In this document: in pieces, positions 26,912-35,431 of the stretch
Layout of the letters: each line of letters opens with the position of its first letter
Numbering within the stretch: the first letter of the stretch is position 1
Source of the DNA: Acinetobacter nosocomialis NIPH 2119
GTDB lineage: Bacteria; Pseudomonadota; Gammaproteobacteria; Pseudomonadales; Moraxellaceae
DNA: 64,000 bases
Reading direction: 5' to 3'
Assembly: GCF_000368085.1 (NCBI RefSeq)
Contig: NZ_KB849239.1
Span: 1,707,082-1,771,081, forward strand
The notes under the pieces: generated by a model
What the model was told of the DNA's origin: nothing
The model's database searches: none
Seen by the model: the letters and a program-made list of their open reading frames with translations, nothing else
Translations under genes and position numbers: made by a program

Positions 26912-26944
26912 ACTTCATTACGCTTATGGTCAGCGTAATGAAGT
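26912..26944 (-). terminator. terminator of the acyl-CoA dehydrogenase operon
   Basis: Perfect 12-bp stem ACTTCATTACGC / GCGTAATGAAGT with a 9-nt loop; on the minus strand it is followed by TATGATTTTTAATAA. Confidence 0.75.
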
Positions 26945-26967
26945 ATAAATGAGATTAATTTTGGTGA

Positions 26968-28791
26968 TTAAAACCAAGCTTCCGGCATATTTAATGGCGT
27001 AGTTTCAATTGGATCAAGAACAGCGAGCCAACTGTAAATTTTAGGCATTTCCCAACCAAAAAAATAATCACAGGCAGCTAACTTGCCATTTAAAAAATCT
27101 GTTGCTGATGAAGTGGCTAGATTTTCATGAAGGGTTATTGCCTGATCCAGCCATAACCAACCAACCACCAAATGTCCAAATGCTTCTAAATAATTGGCAG
27201 CGTTTGCCAATTGCATATCCATATCCTTAATGGCATGTAATGCTGCCGTTACCTCCTGAACCCGTTGCCATGTCTGAGCAAGAGTATTGGCATGGCGCTG
27301 TAATGCTGCTATTGACTGAGCTTGAGCAATTGTTCCTGTGATTTTTTCGTTCAAAACGTGCATCGCTAGACCATCGTTGATCCGTGTTTTGCGTCCGAGT
27401 AAATCCATCGCCTGAATGCCAAATGTACCTTCATGAATTGGATTGAGTCGGTTGTCCCGATAGAACTGCTCTACATTGTATTCACGGGTATAACCATATC
27501 CTCCATGCACTTGAATGGCTAAATCATTGGCCACGAGTCCCCATTCTGATGACCAGCTTTTTACTACAGGTGTAAGTAAATCGAGGAGTAGTTGTGCCTT
27601 TTTCTGTTGCTCGCTATCTTCAAGAGAGTGAATATCATCTGTTAATTTTGCAGCATACAAACAAAGTGCAAGTGCTCCAGAGGCATATGATTTTTGTGCC
27701 AAGAGCATACGGCGCACATCTGCGTGTTGGATAATTGGAATTTGTGGAGAACTCGGATCACGTTCACTATGAGAGCGACCTTGTAAACGGTTTCTTGCAT
27801 AGTCCAGTGCATGCAAATAACCTGTATATCCCAAGGCGGCTGCGCCCAGACCAACTGAAATTCGGGCCTCATTCATCATATGGAACATATAAGAAAGCCC
27901 TTTGCCAGCTTCGCCCACCAGCTCACCAATAGCGCCTGCTTCTCCTTCTGGTGTATAACGACCTTCACCAAAATTTAATACACAGTTGACGGTACCACGG
28001 TAGCCCATTTTATGGTTGATTCCGGCCAAAGCGACATCATTGCGCTCACCTATATTCCCCTGCTCATCAACTAATTTTCGAGGTACGGTAAATAGCGAAA
28101 TGCCTTGTACGCCGGCAGGTAATTTCCCGTGTTCATCTGGAATTTTGGCCAGAACCAAATGCACAATATTGCCTGAAATATCGTGCTCACCACCTGAAAT
28201 CCACATTTTATTGCCAAATAAACGGTAACGTCCGTCGGCTGTTGGCACTGCACGTGTCCGAATATCTCCCAAACTAGATCCGGCCTGTGGTTCAGATAAG
28301 CACATCGTACCAAAGCAGTCACCTGCAATCATGGCATCAATATATGGCTTTACTTTTTTAGGGTCTGCATGGGCCATCAATAAGTTTGCATTACCAATCG
28401 TTAAAAAAGCGTAGCCTGCCGTACCCGGATTTGCACCCATCAGGTAAGCCATACCTGCCCGTTCAATGGTATTGGGTAAACTCATTCCGTTCCATTCGGT
28501 AGAAAAAGCTGTGCTCATCAAACCTGCATCTGCAAAGGCTTTTAAGGCGACACTTACCTCTGGATTCACAGTTACACGCTCACCATCAAAGCTAGGTTCA
28601 TGGCTATCATTTTTTTTATTGTGGGGTGCAAAAAGATCAGTTGCCAAGTCTTCATATACATTCAATACTGCCGCATAATCACTACGCTCTTGCCCTGCAA
28701 AACGAGGACGCTGATTGAGTGCTTCAATGTTAAGCCAATCAAACAGTAAGAAATCGATATCCTGTCGAGAAAGAATCATTTCATTATTCAC
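26968..28791 (-). CDS. acyl-CoA dehydrogenase (long, DmdC-like)
   Basis: A 607-residue FAD enzyme of the larger acyl-CoA dehydrogenase class. FAD/substrate motifs are seen at CLSEPQAGSSLGDIRTRA, KMWISGGEHD and the C-terminal VHGGYGYTREYNVEQFYRDN. The extra C-terminal domain (about residues 470-600) distinguishes it from 380-residue enzymes and resembles 3-methylmercaptopropionyl-CoA dehydrogenases and long-chain relatives. GTG start after GGAGAACC. It is the last gene of an operon with a MaoC hydratase and SDRs: a beta-oxidation-like set for an unknown acyl chain. Confidence 0.85.
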   Translation of the reverse strand: MNNEMILSRQDIDFLLFDWLNIEALNQRPRFAGQERSDYAAVLNVYEDLATDLFAPHNKKNDSHEPSFDGERVTVNPEVSVALKAFADAGLMSTAFSTEWNGMSLPNTIERAGMAYLMGANPGTAGYAFLTIGNANLLMAHADPKKVKPYIDAMIAGDCFGTMCLSEPQAGSSLGDIRTRAVPTADGRYRLFGNKMWISGGEHDISGNIVHLVLAKIPDEHGKLPAGVQGISLFTVPRKLVDEQGNIGERNDVALAGINHKMGYRGTVNCVLNFGEGRYTPEGEAGAIGELVGEAGKGLSYMFHMMNEARISVGLGAAALGYTGYLHALDYARNRLQGRSHSERDPSSPQIPIIQHADVRRMLLAQKSYASGALALCLYAAKLTDDIHSLEDSEQQKKAQLLLDLLTPVVKSWSSEWGLVANDLAIQVHGGYGYTREYNVEQFYRDNRLNPIHEGTFGIQAMDLLGRKTRINDGLAMHVLNEKITGTIAQAQSIAALQRHANTLAQTWQRVQEVTAALHAIKDMDMQLANAANYLEAFGHLVVGWLWLDQAITLHENLATSSATDFLNGKLAACDYFFGWEMPKIYSWLAVLDPIETTPLNMPEAWF

Positions 28792-28804
28792 ACGGTTCTC
28801 CTAA

Positions 28805-29260
28805 TTAAAAATTCATCAGCGTTAACCATTCGGCAACGAGCGCTGGTTTGGGGTGGTTTTCAATTTCAACTGTTACACCTAAGGTCAACTGATAGCTTCC
28901 CGCTCTTTTTTCTATGATTTGTTTTAAGGTAAATCTTCCCCGTACACGATGTCCGCTCGGCACAGGACTTAGAAAGCGTAAATTATTCATGCCATAGTTT
29001 ACCGATGAGGTTTGTCCCTCTACAGAGGGCAATACTTCGGCCGCCATGGCCGATAGTAAAGATAAAGTCAAAAAACCATGAGCAATCGTGCCACCAAATG
29101 GAGTTTGTTTAGCTTTTTCGGTATCAATATGGATGAATTGCCAATCTCGCGTAACATCCGCAAAAGCATTAATCATGGCTTGGTCGATGGTCAACCAATC
29201 AGAGACACCCAGTTCTTTATCTTGCAAGTCAAACAGTTGCTCAATCGTCACTATGCTCAT
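28805..29260 (-). CDS. MaoC-like enoyl-CoA hydratase
   Basis: A 151-residue hotdog-fold protein. The hydratase motif is intact in FADVTRDWQFIHIDTEKAKQ followed by FGGTIAHGFLTLSL, with the Asp/His pair of R-hydratases. It would hydrate an enoyl-CoA produced by the neighbouring dehydrogenase. Start overlaps the end of the upstream SDR at a one-base gap, consistent with translational coupling. Confidence 0.85.
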   Translation of the reverse strand: MSIVTIEQLFDLQDKELGVSDWLTIDQAMINAFADVTRDWQFIHIDTEKAKQTPFGGTIAHGFLTLSLLSAMAAEVLPSVEGQTSSVNYGMNNLRFLSPVPSGHRVRGRFTLKQIIEKRAGSYQLTLGVTVEIENHPKPALVAEWLTLMNF

Positions 29261-29261
29261 G

Positions 29262-30170
29262 TTAGTCCCCGCTTAAACCCGCTTTTTGCAACTCTAAATT
29301 GCCTTGCGCTGCGCCCATCGTAGGAACGATTTCATTGGTACGATCACTAAGCTCACTTAAATGCTGGACTAAGTTATGCGCCACCTCATCGCCAGTTCCT
29401 AAATGAATGCCTTGGGTCAAGGTAATATGTGCAGCTTCAAAACTTCCAGCCCCTGCACAAATAATCATTTTATTAGGGGCTTCTTCGCTGACTAATACAG
29501 CAATCGCTGGACTAACTGCACTTGGTGCAAGTGCTTTGAGTGAGGTTTCTGGTAACAAGCCTTCCAGCATTCGGGTTGCTGCTGTTGGAGCAATACAATT
29601 GACTCGAATGTTATATTTTTCACCTTCTAAGCCTAATGTTTGCATTAATCCTACTAAAGCCATTTTTGCAGCACTATAGTTAGACTGACCAAAGTTTCCG
29701 TATAAACCCGATGATGATGTGGTCATGACAATACGACCATATTTCTGCTCGCGCATGATTTCCCAAACTGCTTTAGTGCAGTTCACGGCACCCATCAAAT
29801 GTACATCGATCACTAGTCGAAAATCTTCCAATGTCATTTTGCTAAAGGTTTTATCACGCAAAATGCCCGCATTATTGACTAAAATATCAATGCGTCCCCA
29901 ACGAGCCATAGTGTCATCGACCATACGCTGGACTTGCTCCGCATCGGTGACCGAAGCACCATTGGCGATCGCCTCACCGCCGGCTGCAATAATTTCATCG
30001 ACCACTTTCTGTGCAGCTGAAGTTGATCCGCCATTACCATGTACATCACCACCTAAATCATTGACTACAACTTTTGCGCCTAAACGAGCCAGCAATAGCG
30101 CATGCTCGCGTCCTAAGCCTGCACCGGCACCTGTAACAATTGCAATACGGTTGGTTAAATTGATTGTCAT
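29262..30170 (-). CDS. SDR, 3-hydroxyacyl-CoA dehydrogenase type
   Basis: A 302-residue short-chain dehydrogenase resembling the dehydrogenase part of peroxisomal multifunctional enzyme: TGAGAGLG (13-20), the VNDLGGDVHG insertion that is typical of that class, NNAGIL, and the catalytic Ser/Tyr/Lys in TTSSSGLYG and SNYSAAK. Likely oxidises the 3-hydroxyacyl-CoA made by the MaoC enzyme. C-terminal extension beyond residue 250 has no known motif. Confidence 0.85.
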   Translation of the reverse strand: MTINLTNRIAIVTGAGAGLGREHALLLARLGAKVVVNDLGGDVHGNGGSTSAAQKVVDEIIAAGGEAIANGASVTDAEQVQRMVDDTMARWGRIDILVNNAGILRDKTFSKMTLEDFRLVIDVHLMGAVNCTKAVWEIMREQKYGRIVMTTSSSGLYGNFGQSNYSAAKMALVGLMQTLGLEGEKYNIRVNCIAPTAATRMLEGLLPETSLKALAPSAVSPAIAVLVSEEAPNKMIICAGAGSFEAAHITLTQGIHLGTGDEVAHNLVQHLSELSDRTNEIVPTMGAAQGNLELQKAGLSGD

Positions 30171-30216
30171 AGTTTTCCCTAATTAAATTTTCTAATGTTC
30201 CTTTCTTTAGCAGTAT

Positions 30217-30306
30217 TTAATCCGCCGTAATACCACCATCAATTGCAATGGCTTGACCTGTGAGATATGAATTTTCTCTAGCACACATCATCAGCATCTT
30301 TGCAAC
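30217..30306 (-). pseudogene. 3' tail of a deleted SDR gene
   Basis: Twenty-nine codons and a stop read VAKMLMMCARENSYLTGQA, then IAIDGGITAD: the standard SDR C terminus. It sits directly after the stop and ribosome site of the SDR gene at 30313, exactly where the other copy of this locus (48076) has the beginning of a full SDR. The body of the gene is missing here. Confidence 0.75.
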
Positions 30307-30312
30307 TCGTCC

Positions 30313-31077
30313 TTAAATGGTTAAGCCGCCATCAACTACAATACATTCGCCGTTGGTATAACTTGCTGCATCAGAAACAAGATATAAAACCGTTCCAGCC
30401 ATTTCACATGGCTCTGCATGACGGCGTAATGGGATTTCTTGCACCCATCGGTTATATACATGTTCATTGCTAAATAGGGCGCCAGCAAATTTGGTTTTTG
30501 TTAGACCTGGAAGTATGGCATTAACACGAATTCCTAAAGGGCCGCATTCTTTGGCAAACGCTTTCGTCATATTCACCACAGCTGCTTTGGTAATTGAATA
30601 AATAGCTTGGCGGTCGCCTGGTTGTAATGCATTCACAGAAGCAGTGTTCACAATCGCACCACTGCCTTGAGCTCGCATCAGTTTTCCAGCTTCAATCGAC
30701 ATAAAGAAATAACCACGAATATTAACCTCAACCGTTTTGTTATATGCCGCAATGTCTGTATCGAGAATGTGGCCATAGTAAGGGTTTGCTGCAGCATTAT
30801 TGACTAGAATATCCAAACGCCCATGCTTAGAACGGATATGATCAAAAATTGCCGTAATATCCTCCATTGAACCCACATGACATGCAAACGCTTCTGCCTT
30901 ACCACCTGCCTGAATAATTTGTTCAGCAACCGTTTGGCAATCATCTAGTTTTCTACTCGAGACAATGACGTGTGCGCCATACTCAGCTAAAAGTTTTGCA
31001 ATTTCTTCACCAATCCCACGACTTGCACCAGTTATTAATGCGATTTTTCCTGTTAAATCAAATAAATTGGTTGGCAT
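30313..31077 (-). CDS. SDR family oxidoreductase, copy A of a duplicated gene
   Basis: A 254-residue classical SDR: TGASRGIG (16-23), NNAA (93-96), Ser147, Tyr160 and Lys164 of the YxxxK motif, and the C-terminal VVDGGLTI. About 97% identical in protein to 48089-48853 (about eight changes, among them Lys-Leu versus Lys-Ile in RKLDD, His versus Glu in NEHVYN, Cys versus Arg in AEPCEMAG). It heads the MaoC/acyl-CoA dehydrogenase operon here. The substrate is not known. GGAGTAAAAAT ribosome site. Confidence 0.9.
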   Translation of the reverse strand: MPTNLFDLTGKIALITGASRGIGEEIAKLLAEYGAHVIVSSRKLDDCQTVAEQIIQAGGKAEAFACHVGSMEDITAIFDHIRSKHGRLDILVNNAAANPYYGHILDTDIAAYNKTVEVNIRGYFFMSIEAGKLMRAQGSGAIVNTASVNALQPGDRQAIYSITKAAVVNMTKAFAKECGPLGIRVNAILPGLTKTKFAGALFSNEHVYNRWVQEIPLRRHAEPCEMAGTVLYLVSDAASYTNGECIVVDGGLTI

Positions 31078-31358
31078 ATTTTTACTCCTATGCGTTGGAT
31101 GTTTTACTATTGGTTTTTAAATTTTTCGTGTTTGCCTATATTGAACGAGCAATTCCGGCGATTTACCGCGGGAACGATGGAACAATAATTGAACACACCC
31201 CTGATAAATCTTCGTAATCTACTTAAGAAGACGTAACTAAGGGTAATTTGCCATTTGTTTCAATTAATTCTTGCAACCCATCATGACTAGAAAACATATA
31301 GTGGTCAGATATTCTTGCAAGTAATGAAAGTTTCGCTGTTAGATCAGAGAGCCTTAAC
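31078..31358. other. intergenic region; left edge resembles that of the second SDR copy
   Basis: The first ~60 bp upstream of the SDR copy match those upstream of the other copy (shared TTTTTACTCCT and TTGTGTTTGCC-like blocks), then the two diverge. No gene seen. Confidence 0.4.
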
Positions 31359-31562
31359 TTATATTTCAAGTTTTTTGATTTCATCTTGACCGAGGGCTAA
31401 TTTCCTTTCCAGCAATAGCTCTATAAGTTCATCAAAATCATTACATTTACACATCACACCTAATTTTTTTAATACAGTATGAGTTCGCTTCAGTTCCCTT
31501 TTTTGAACTTCAGTATTTTCAATCTTTTGACTATTTATAAAAATATAGAGGTTAGAAAACAT
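31359..31562 (-). CDS. small hypothetical protein
   Basis: A 67-residue Lys-rich protein, MFSNLYIFINSQKIENTEVQ, mostly helical by composition. ATG at 31562 follows a good AAGGTGG site, which supports it as a real gene. No recognised family. Confidence 0.45.
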   Translation of the reverse strand: MFSNLYIFINSQKIENTEVQKRELKRTHTVLKKLGVMCKCNDFDELIELLLERKLALGQDEIKKLEI

Positions 31563-31649
31563 TTTTTTCACCACCTTAACTAATAATAGTTGTATACAAG
31601 TTAACCATTAAACAAAGAATAGCTAACTTTTATTCTTAAATTACATAGA

Positions 31650-32834
31650 CTATTTTGCTTGATAAGAGAGTTTTAATCCTACTGTCATAGCATCATTACC
31701 AGAAAAGTCTCCAACAATATCTCCATTTTGTCGTGCAGCTTGTGCATCGCCAAGCCAAGTGTAACGGCCTCCTAGAGATAATGCCCACTGTTTAGTTAAA
31801 TCATATTGAATTCCAAACCCAACTCCCCAAGCGCCTGCAACTGGTCCTAAAGCATTTGCGGGCTCACCTAACCCAGAATCCCAATTTACGGAAGATGATA
31901 AAACTACTTTCGGAAGAATTCGCTTTGCTACACCTAGCTGGGCCGATAACTGATCCTTATGCAGATTTAAAAGAGCTAAACCTTCAGGGTTCTTGATTGA
32001 CTTAGTTTTATTCGCTAATGCAACGGGCTTGTACTCAAAAGCACTCCAATCTACCCATCTTAAATTTGCTAACAATAAAGTAGTTTTATTTAAGCCCATT
32101 TGAAAATCGAAATTGACTGACTGTGGTGTTGTAAATAGGGATTTATTTATAAAACTATTAGTACTAATTGCATTAAATGTTTCAATAGTATTAGCATTAT
32201 GTTCAATTTCAGAACGATAAGTTAGGGAGGTTTTTAAACCTAATTCTGGTTTTTTGTATGAAATACCTGTTACCCACCCCCAAGCTCCATTAGTATGGGT
32301 TTCCCCATTATAATCAGCTACGTTTTTATAGATTTGCCCTCTTAGCTTTATAGAACCTTTTAATTCTTGATAGCTAGCTCCTCCATATAGCTGGAAGTTA
32401 GGATTCAGATTATATCCCAATAATCCTGTAATGCTTTGACTATGTAAGTATGCTTTTGTTCCTTCACTATGCCCATCTTGGTATTTGCTAACGAAATCAC
32501 TATCCCCGGTATGTTCAGTATCACTCCCAAAAGGCTGATCGTATAATAAACCAATATTCCATTTATTATTAACTCGAGTCTTATATGAAGCCCGGAAGCC
32601 ATCTATATTATTAGCGATATTAGGAACATTATTCGGATGCCCCCCATTGTTAAGCCCAGTATCCTTTCCTGAAATAGACGTTTTAGTATAACTATAAGAT
32701 AAAGAAGCATAATCTCCATCTTGGAGAAAATCAGTTATTGGCTGTCCAGTTCTATCAAATGCGGCGGCAAATGTTATTAAAGGAAATGTGGCACTAGCCA
32801 ATACCGATATCTGTACAATACTTTTAATTTCCAT
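31650..32834 (-). CDS. FadL/OmpP1/TodX family outer-membrane porin
   Basis: A 394-residue outer-membrane protein. Signal peptide MEIKSIVQISVLASATFPL and following residues to TFAA, then a barrel with the family patterns YSYTKTSISG, GASYQELKGSIKLRG, WVDWSAFEYKP and C-terminal MTVGLKLSYQAK. FadL-type porins admit hydrophobic substrates (fatty acids, aromatics). Start taken at 32834 where the signal peptide begins, 31 bp after the upstream gene's stop, so the two are co-transcribed. Confidence 0.85.
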   Translation of the reverse strand: MEIKSIVQISVLASATFPLITFAAAFDRTGQPITDFLQDGDYASLSYSYTKTSISGKDTGLNNGGHPNNVPNIANNIDGFRASYKTRVNNKWNIGLLYDQPFGSDTEHTGDSDFVSKYQDGHSEGTKAYLHSQSITGLLGYNLNPNFQLYGGASYQELKGSIKLRGQIYKNVADYNGETHTNGAWGWVTGISYKKPELGLKTSLTYRSEIEHNANTIETFNAISTNSFINKSLFTTPQSVNFDFQMGLNKTTLLLANLRWVDWSAFEYKPVALANKTKSIKNPEGLALLNLHKDQLSAQLGVAKRILPKVVLSSSVNWDSGLGEPANALGPVAGAWGVGFGIQYDLTKQWALSLGGRYTWLGDAQAARQNGDIVGDFSGNDAMTVGLKLSYQAK

Positions 32835-32865
32835 ATTTTTAATTCCATTTTTTAAGATGAACGCT

Positions 32866-34257
32866 TTAGCGTCCATCTTTAGGGGAACAAGAGATAAAGG
32901 CTTCGACCTGATTCGGCATGAAATAAGTTGTTTTCGGATAATAAGGCCCAAGTACTTGAGCTACTTCTTTTTGATTTTTAATTCGCGAAATAGTAGTGTT
33001 GAAATCACTAGCTGCAAGCATATGTCTTAGATAAATAGCAGATACATCTTCATCAAATACCCCATCACCATCTTTAGCCATTGGTAACCAAGCAATACCA
33101 CACTCGGGAATAGCATTTCTTGGCCGGTCTTCTGGACGGCTAATCACAACTGTATAATTACCATTTTTATCTAATGGTATTTCTTCATCATATAAACAAT
33201 CATTTACACGAGTATTAGCAAAACTTTGATTTGAACAAATTGACCAATAACGTAATTGTCCAGATTTCATCACAGCATCATTATTAAATGTTTTTGGTGC
33301 GATCGGAGCTTTACCCCGCATTACATAAACCTTTCCAAATTTCCGATTTACAATCGTTCGAATATATTGATTATCTATATTATTATAAAAGCCTTCCATT
33401 TTACCGTCGCTATTTTCTCCAAAATCTCCAGTATATATACCTGAAATACTCTTTCTATCTTGTAAGATATACCATTGAGAAGGGTTTTGAGCAGGCCAAG
33501 TAATAGGTTTACCAGCTTGTTGCGCTAAATTCCTATACTCGATTGGAGTAATCCCTGTTGCTGAAGCCATATTTATTTGAAGTTTTTGCCCTGCATTTAA
33601 TTTCGTGCAAGCTTCTTCTCCAATAAATTGCTGACCATTTGCTAAAGTTAGTTTAGGAATAGGCAAATTAGTACCTCCAGTGATATTTTTACCTTTATTT
33701 GGCACATATATTCTATAAACTAAGGTTTGTTGCCCTTCACCATAAGCTGGAGCATATAATACTTGCATTTTTCCTGCTTCATTAATTCTGCCAAAATTTA
33801 TTTTTTCAGGGTTTTGTTTGTTTAATATTTCCAAAGAGTATTTTCTATTTTTAGCGTTCCGATTATTTCCTGTTATAAATGGATTAATTGAACCCTTCTC
33901 AGGCTGAATTAAATAATCAGTAGCATTATCTAGAGGCGCACCATTTTCATTATAACTTTGAATAGACATGTATCTTGAATAAGGAAAATCACCTACTAAT
34001 TCAAGCTTAGCTCCCTTTGGCATACTAAAGCTTGCTGCCCAATAAAATGCATTTGTATCAGGGATCGCAATGTTAATATAAGGGTCTCCCCCAATAGGCC
34101 CTTTAGACCAAAAACAGGTTCTAGGCCCAGGAATACCAGCAGTAGTCACTTTAGTGGGTATAGTTGTAGAAGAATAAACCTCTGTTCCAGAATGGCTTAA
34201 AGATGGAGCTAAAACCATAAATCCTGAAATTATTAAGAAAATACTTTTTCTCTTCAT
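32866..34257 (-). CDS. uncharacterised secreted protein co-transcribed with the FadL porin
   Basis: A 463-residue exported protein with a signal peptide (MKRKSIFLIISGFMVLAPS, cleavage near SHS). It has several cysteines (RTCFWSKGP, GEEACTKL, WSICSNQ, VNDCLYDEE, PECGIAW, FISCSPKD), suggesting disulfides in the periplasm or outside. The segment GDFPYSRYMSIQSYNENGAP and RPRNAIPECGIAW look like conserved family blocks. I do not recognise a named domain. Its position between a LysR gene and a FadL porin suggests that it works on the same hydrophobic compound. Confidence 0.7.
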   Translation of the reverse strand: MKRKSIFLIISGFMVLAPSLSHSGTEVYSSTTIPTKVTTAGIPGPRTCFWSKGPIGGDPYINIAIPDTNAFYWAASFSMPKGAKLELVGDFPYSRYMSIQSYNENGAPLDNATDYLIQPEKGSINPFITGNNRNAKNRKYSLEILNKQNPEKINFGRINEAGKMQVLYAPAYGEGQQTLVYRIYVPNKGKNITGGTNLPIPKLTLANGQQFIGEEACTKLNAGQKLQINMASATGITPIEYRNLAQQAGKPITWPAQNPSQWYILQDRKSISGIYTGDFGENSDGKMEGFYNNIDNQYIRTIVNRKFGKVYVMRGKAPIAPKTFNNDAVMKSGQLRYWSICSNQSFANTRVNDCLYDEEIPLDKNGNYTVVISRPEDRPRNAIPECGIAWLPMAKDGDGVFDEDVSAIYLRHMLAASDFNTTISRIKNQKEVAQVLGPYYPKTTYFMPNQVEAFISCSPKDGR

Positions 34258-34474
34258 TATAAAATCCTTTTTTGGTTTTGAGTTGGATAGCGAAAATGTG
34301 ACTATACTTAGTTACTTTTATTCATATATTAATGATTAAAAAGGAAAAAACGTAATGGTTTTAAGCTATAGCACTTATAGCTAATTTGTATATCTTTTTC
34401 TCAGCTACAGCTATAAATTCTTTATTTTTTAGGTATCATGATGATTTACACAACTTACATAAAAAAGGAATTTT

Positions 34475-35371
34475 ATGTTAAAACCTAGACATCTACATCA
34501 ATTAGCAGTATTAACAGAATCTGGTTCTTTTAATCAGGCAGCTGAAATACTACATATCTCTCAACCCTCTTTAACAAATAGTATTAAAAAATTAGAAAAT
34601 GATTTAGGTGTAATTTTATTTGAGCGAAATAGCAAAGGAGTAAAACCTACCATTTATACTAAACATATACTAAAAAAAGCTCCAAAAATCTTGGAAGATT
34701 TAAATAACCTTGAAAACGAGATCTTCTTACTTTCAAATGGTGAGATTGGGAAGATTAATATTGGGACAGGTTCAGTATTTATTCATAAACTTCTAAAAGA
34801 TATTCTTCCAATCTTTTATAATCTATATCCAAATGTTAAAATTAATATTGAGACAAATCATGCGGCTAAGATTTTTGAAGGCGTTAAAAATGGAATTTAT
34901 GATATAGGAATTTGTCATTCAATTTTTAATCAAGCAGAAGATAATATTGAAATATACCCCTTATCTAAAGATCCTATAAGATTTATAACTAGTATTGAAC
35001 ATCCTTTAGTTCTAAATAAAGATGCCAAAATATTTGATTATTTTGACTATCCTTTTGCCTTACCAAAATTAAGCTTTGATAATTTAATTTGGCTTAATGA
35101 AAACTTTTCTTATAGAAGAAAAATTAAAATACAACTTACTACAAATGACTATGACTTCTTAATACACATGGTAAAAAATACAAAAATGATAACAGCAGGA
35201 CCTTTGCATATCTTTAAGAAATATATAGATAATAAAGAGCTATATTGCCATAATTATGAGAATGAGAAACTTTACTGGAATGCTGTAGCTATATACAAAA
35301 CAATTTCAATGCATTCGAAATATTTAGAATTTCTTTTAGAAATGATTGAAAATTGGTTTAAAGTTAAATAA
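34475..35371 (+). CDS. LysR family regulator (very AT-rich)
   Basis: A 298-residue LysR protein: winged helix in residues 1-60 (LHQLAVLTESGSFNQAAEIL, then PSLTNSIKKLENDLGV), effector domain after residue 90. Its codons are strongly A/T-biased and the protein unusually Lys/Asn/Ile-rich compared with the core LysR genes in this window, a hint of recent transfer. Divergent from the secreted protein/FadL pair, so a likely regulator of it. Confidence 0.85.
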   Translation: MLKPRHLHQLAVLTESGSFNQAAEILHISQPSLTNSIKKLENDLGVILFERNSKGVKPTIYTKHILKKAPKILEDLNNLENEIFLLSNGEIGKINIGTGSVFIHKLLKDILPIFYNLYPNVKINIETNHAAKIFEGVKNGIYDIGICHSIFNQAEDNIEIYPLSKDPIRFITSIEHPLVLNKDAKIFDYFDYPFALPKLSFDNLIWLNENFSYRRKIKIQLTTNDYDFLIHMVKNTKMITAGPLHIFKKYIDNKELYCHNYENEKLYWNAVAIYKTISMHSKYLEFLLEMIENWFKVK

Positions 35372-35411
35372 AAAAATTATTCTCTTCACCATAGAAGAGA
35401 ATAATTTTTTA
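35371..35411. terminator. bidirectional terminator between lysR and amidohydrolase
   Basis: AAAATTATTCTCTTC-ACCATA-GAAGAGAATAATTTTTT, long near-perfect stem with A/T tracts on both sides. Confidence 0.85.
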
Positions 35412-35431
35412 TAAAAATCTTCAATCTTAAA

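Noticed and set aside
29407..30186. Long antisense ORFs opposite the SDR gene
   Set aside because: They mirror a gene with clear SDR motifs and lack ribosome sites; typical shadow frames of a GC-biased coding strand.
32405..32602. 65-codon ORF within the FadL gene
   Set aside because: Alternate frame inside a clear outer-membrane protein gene.
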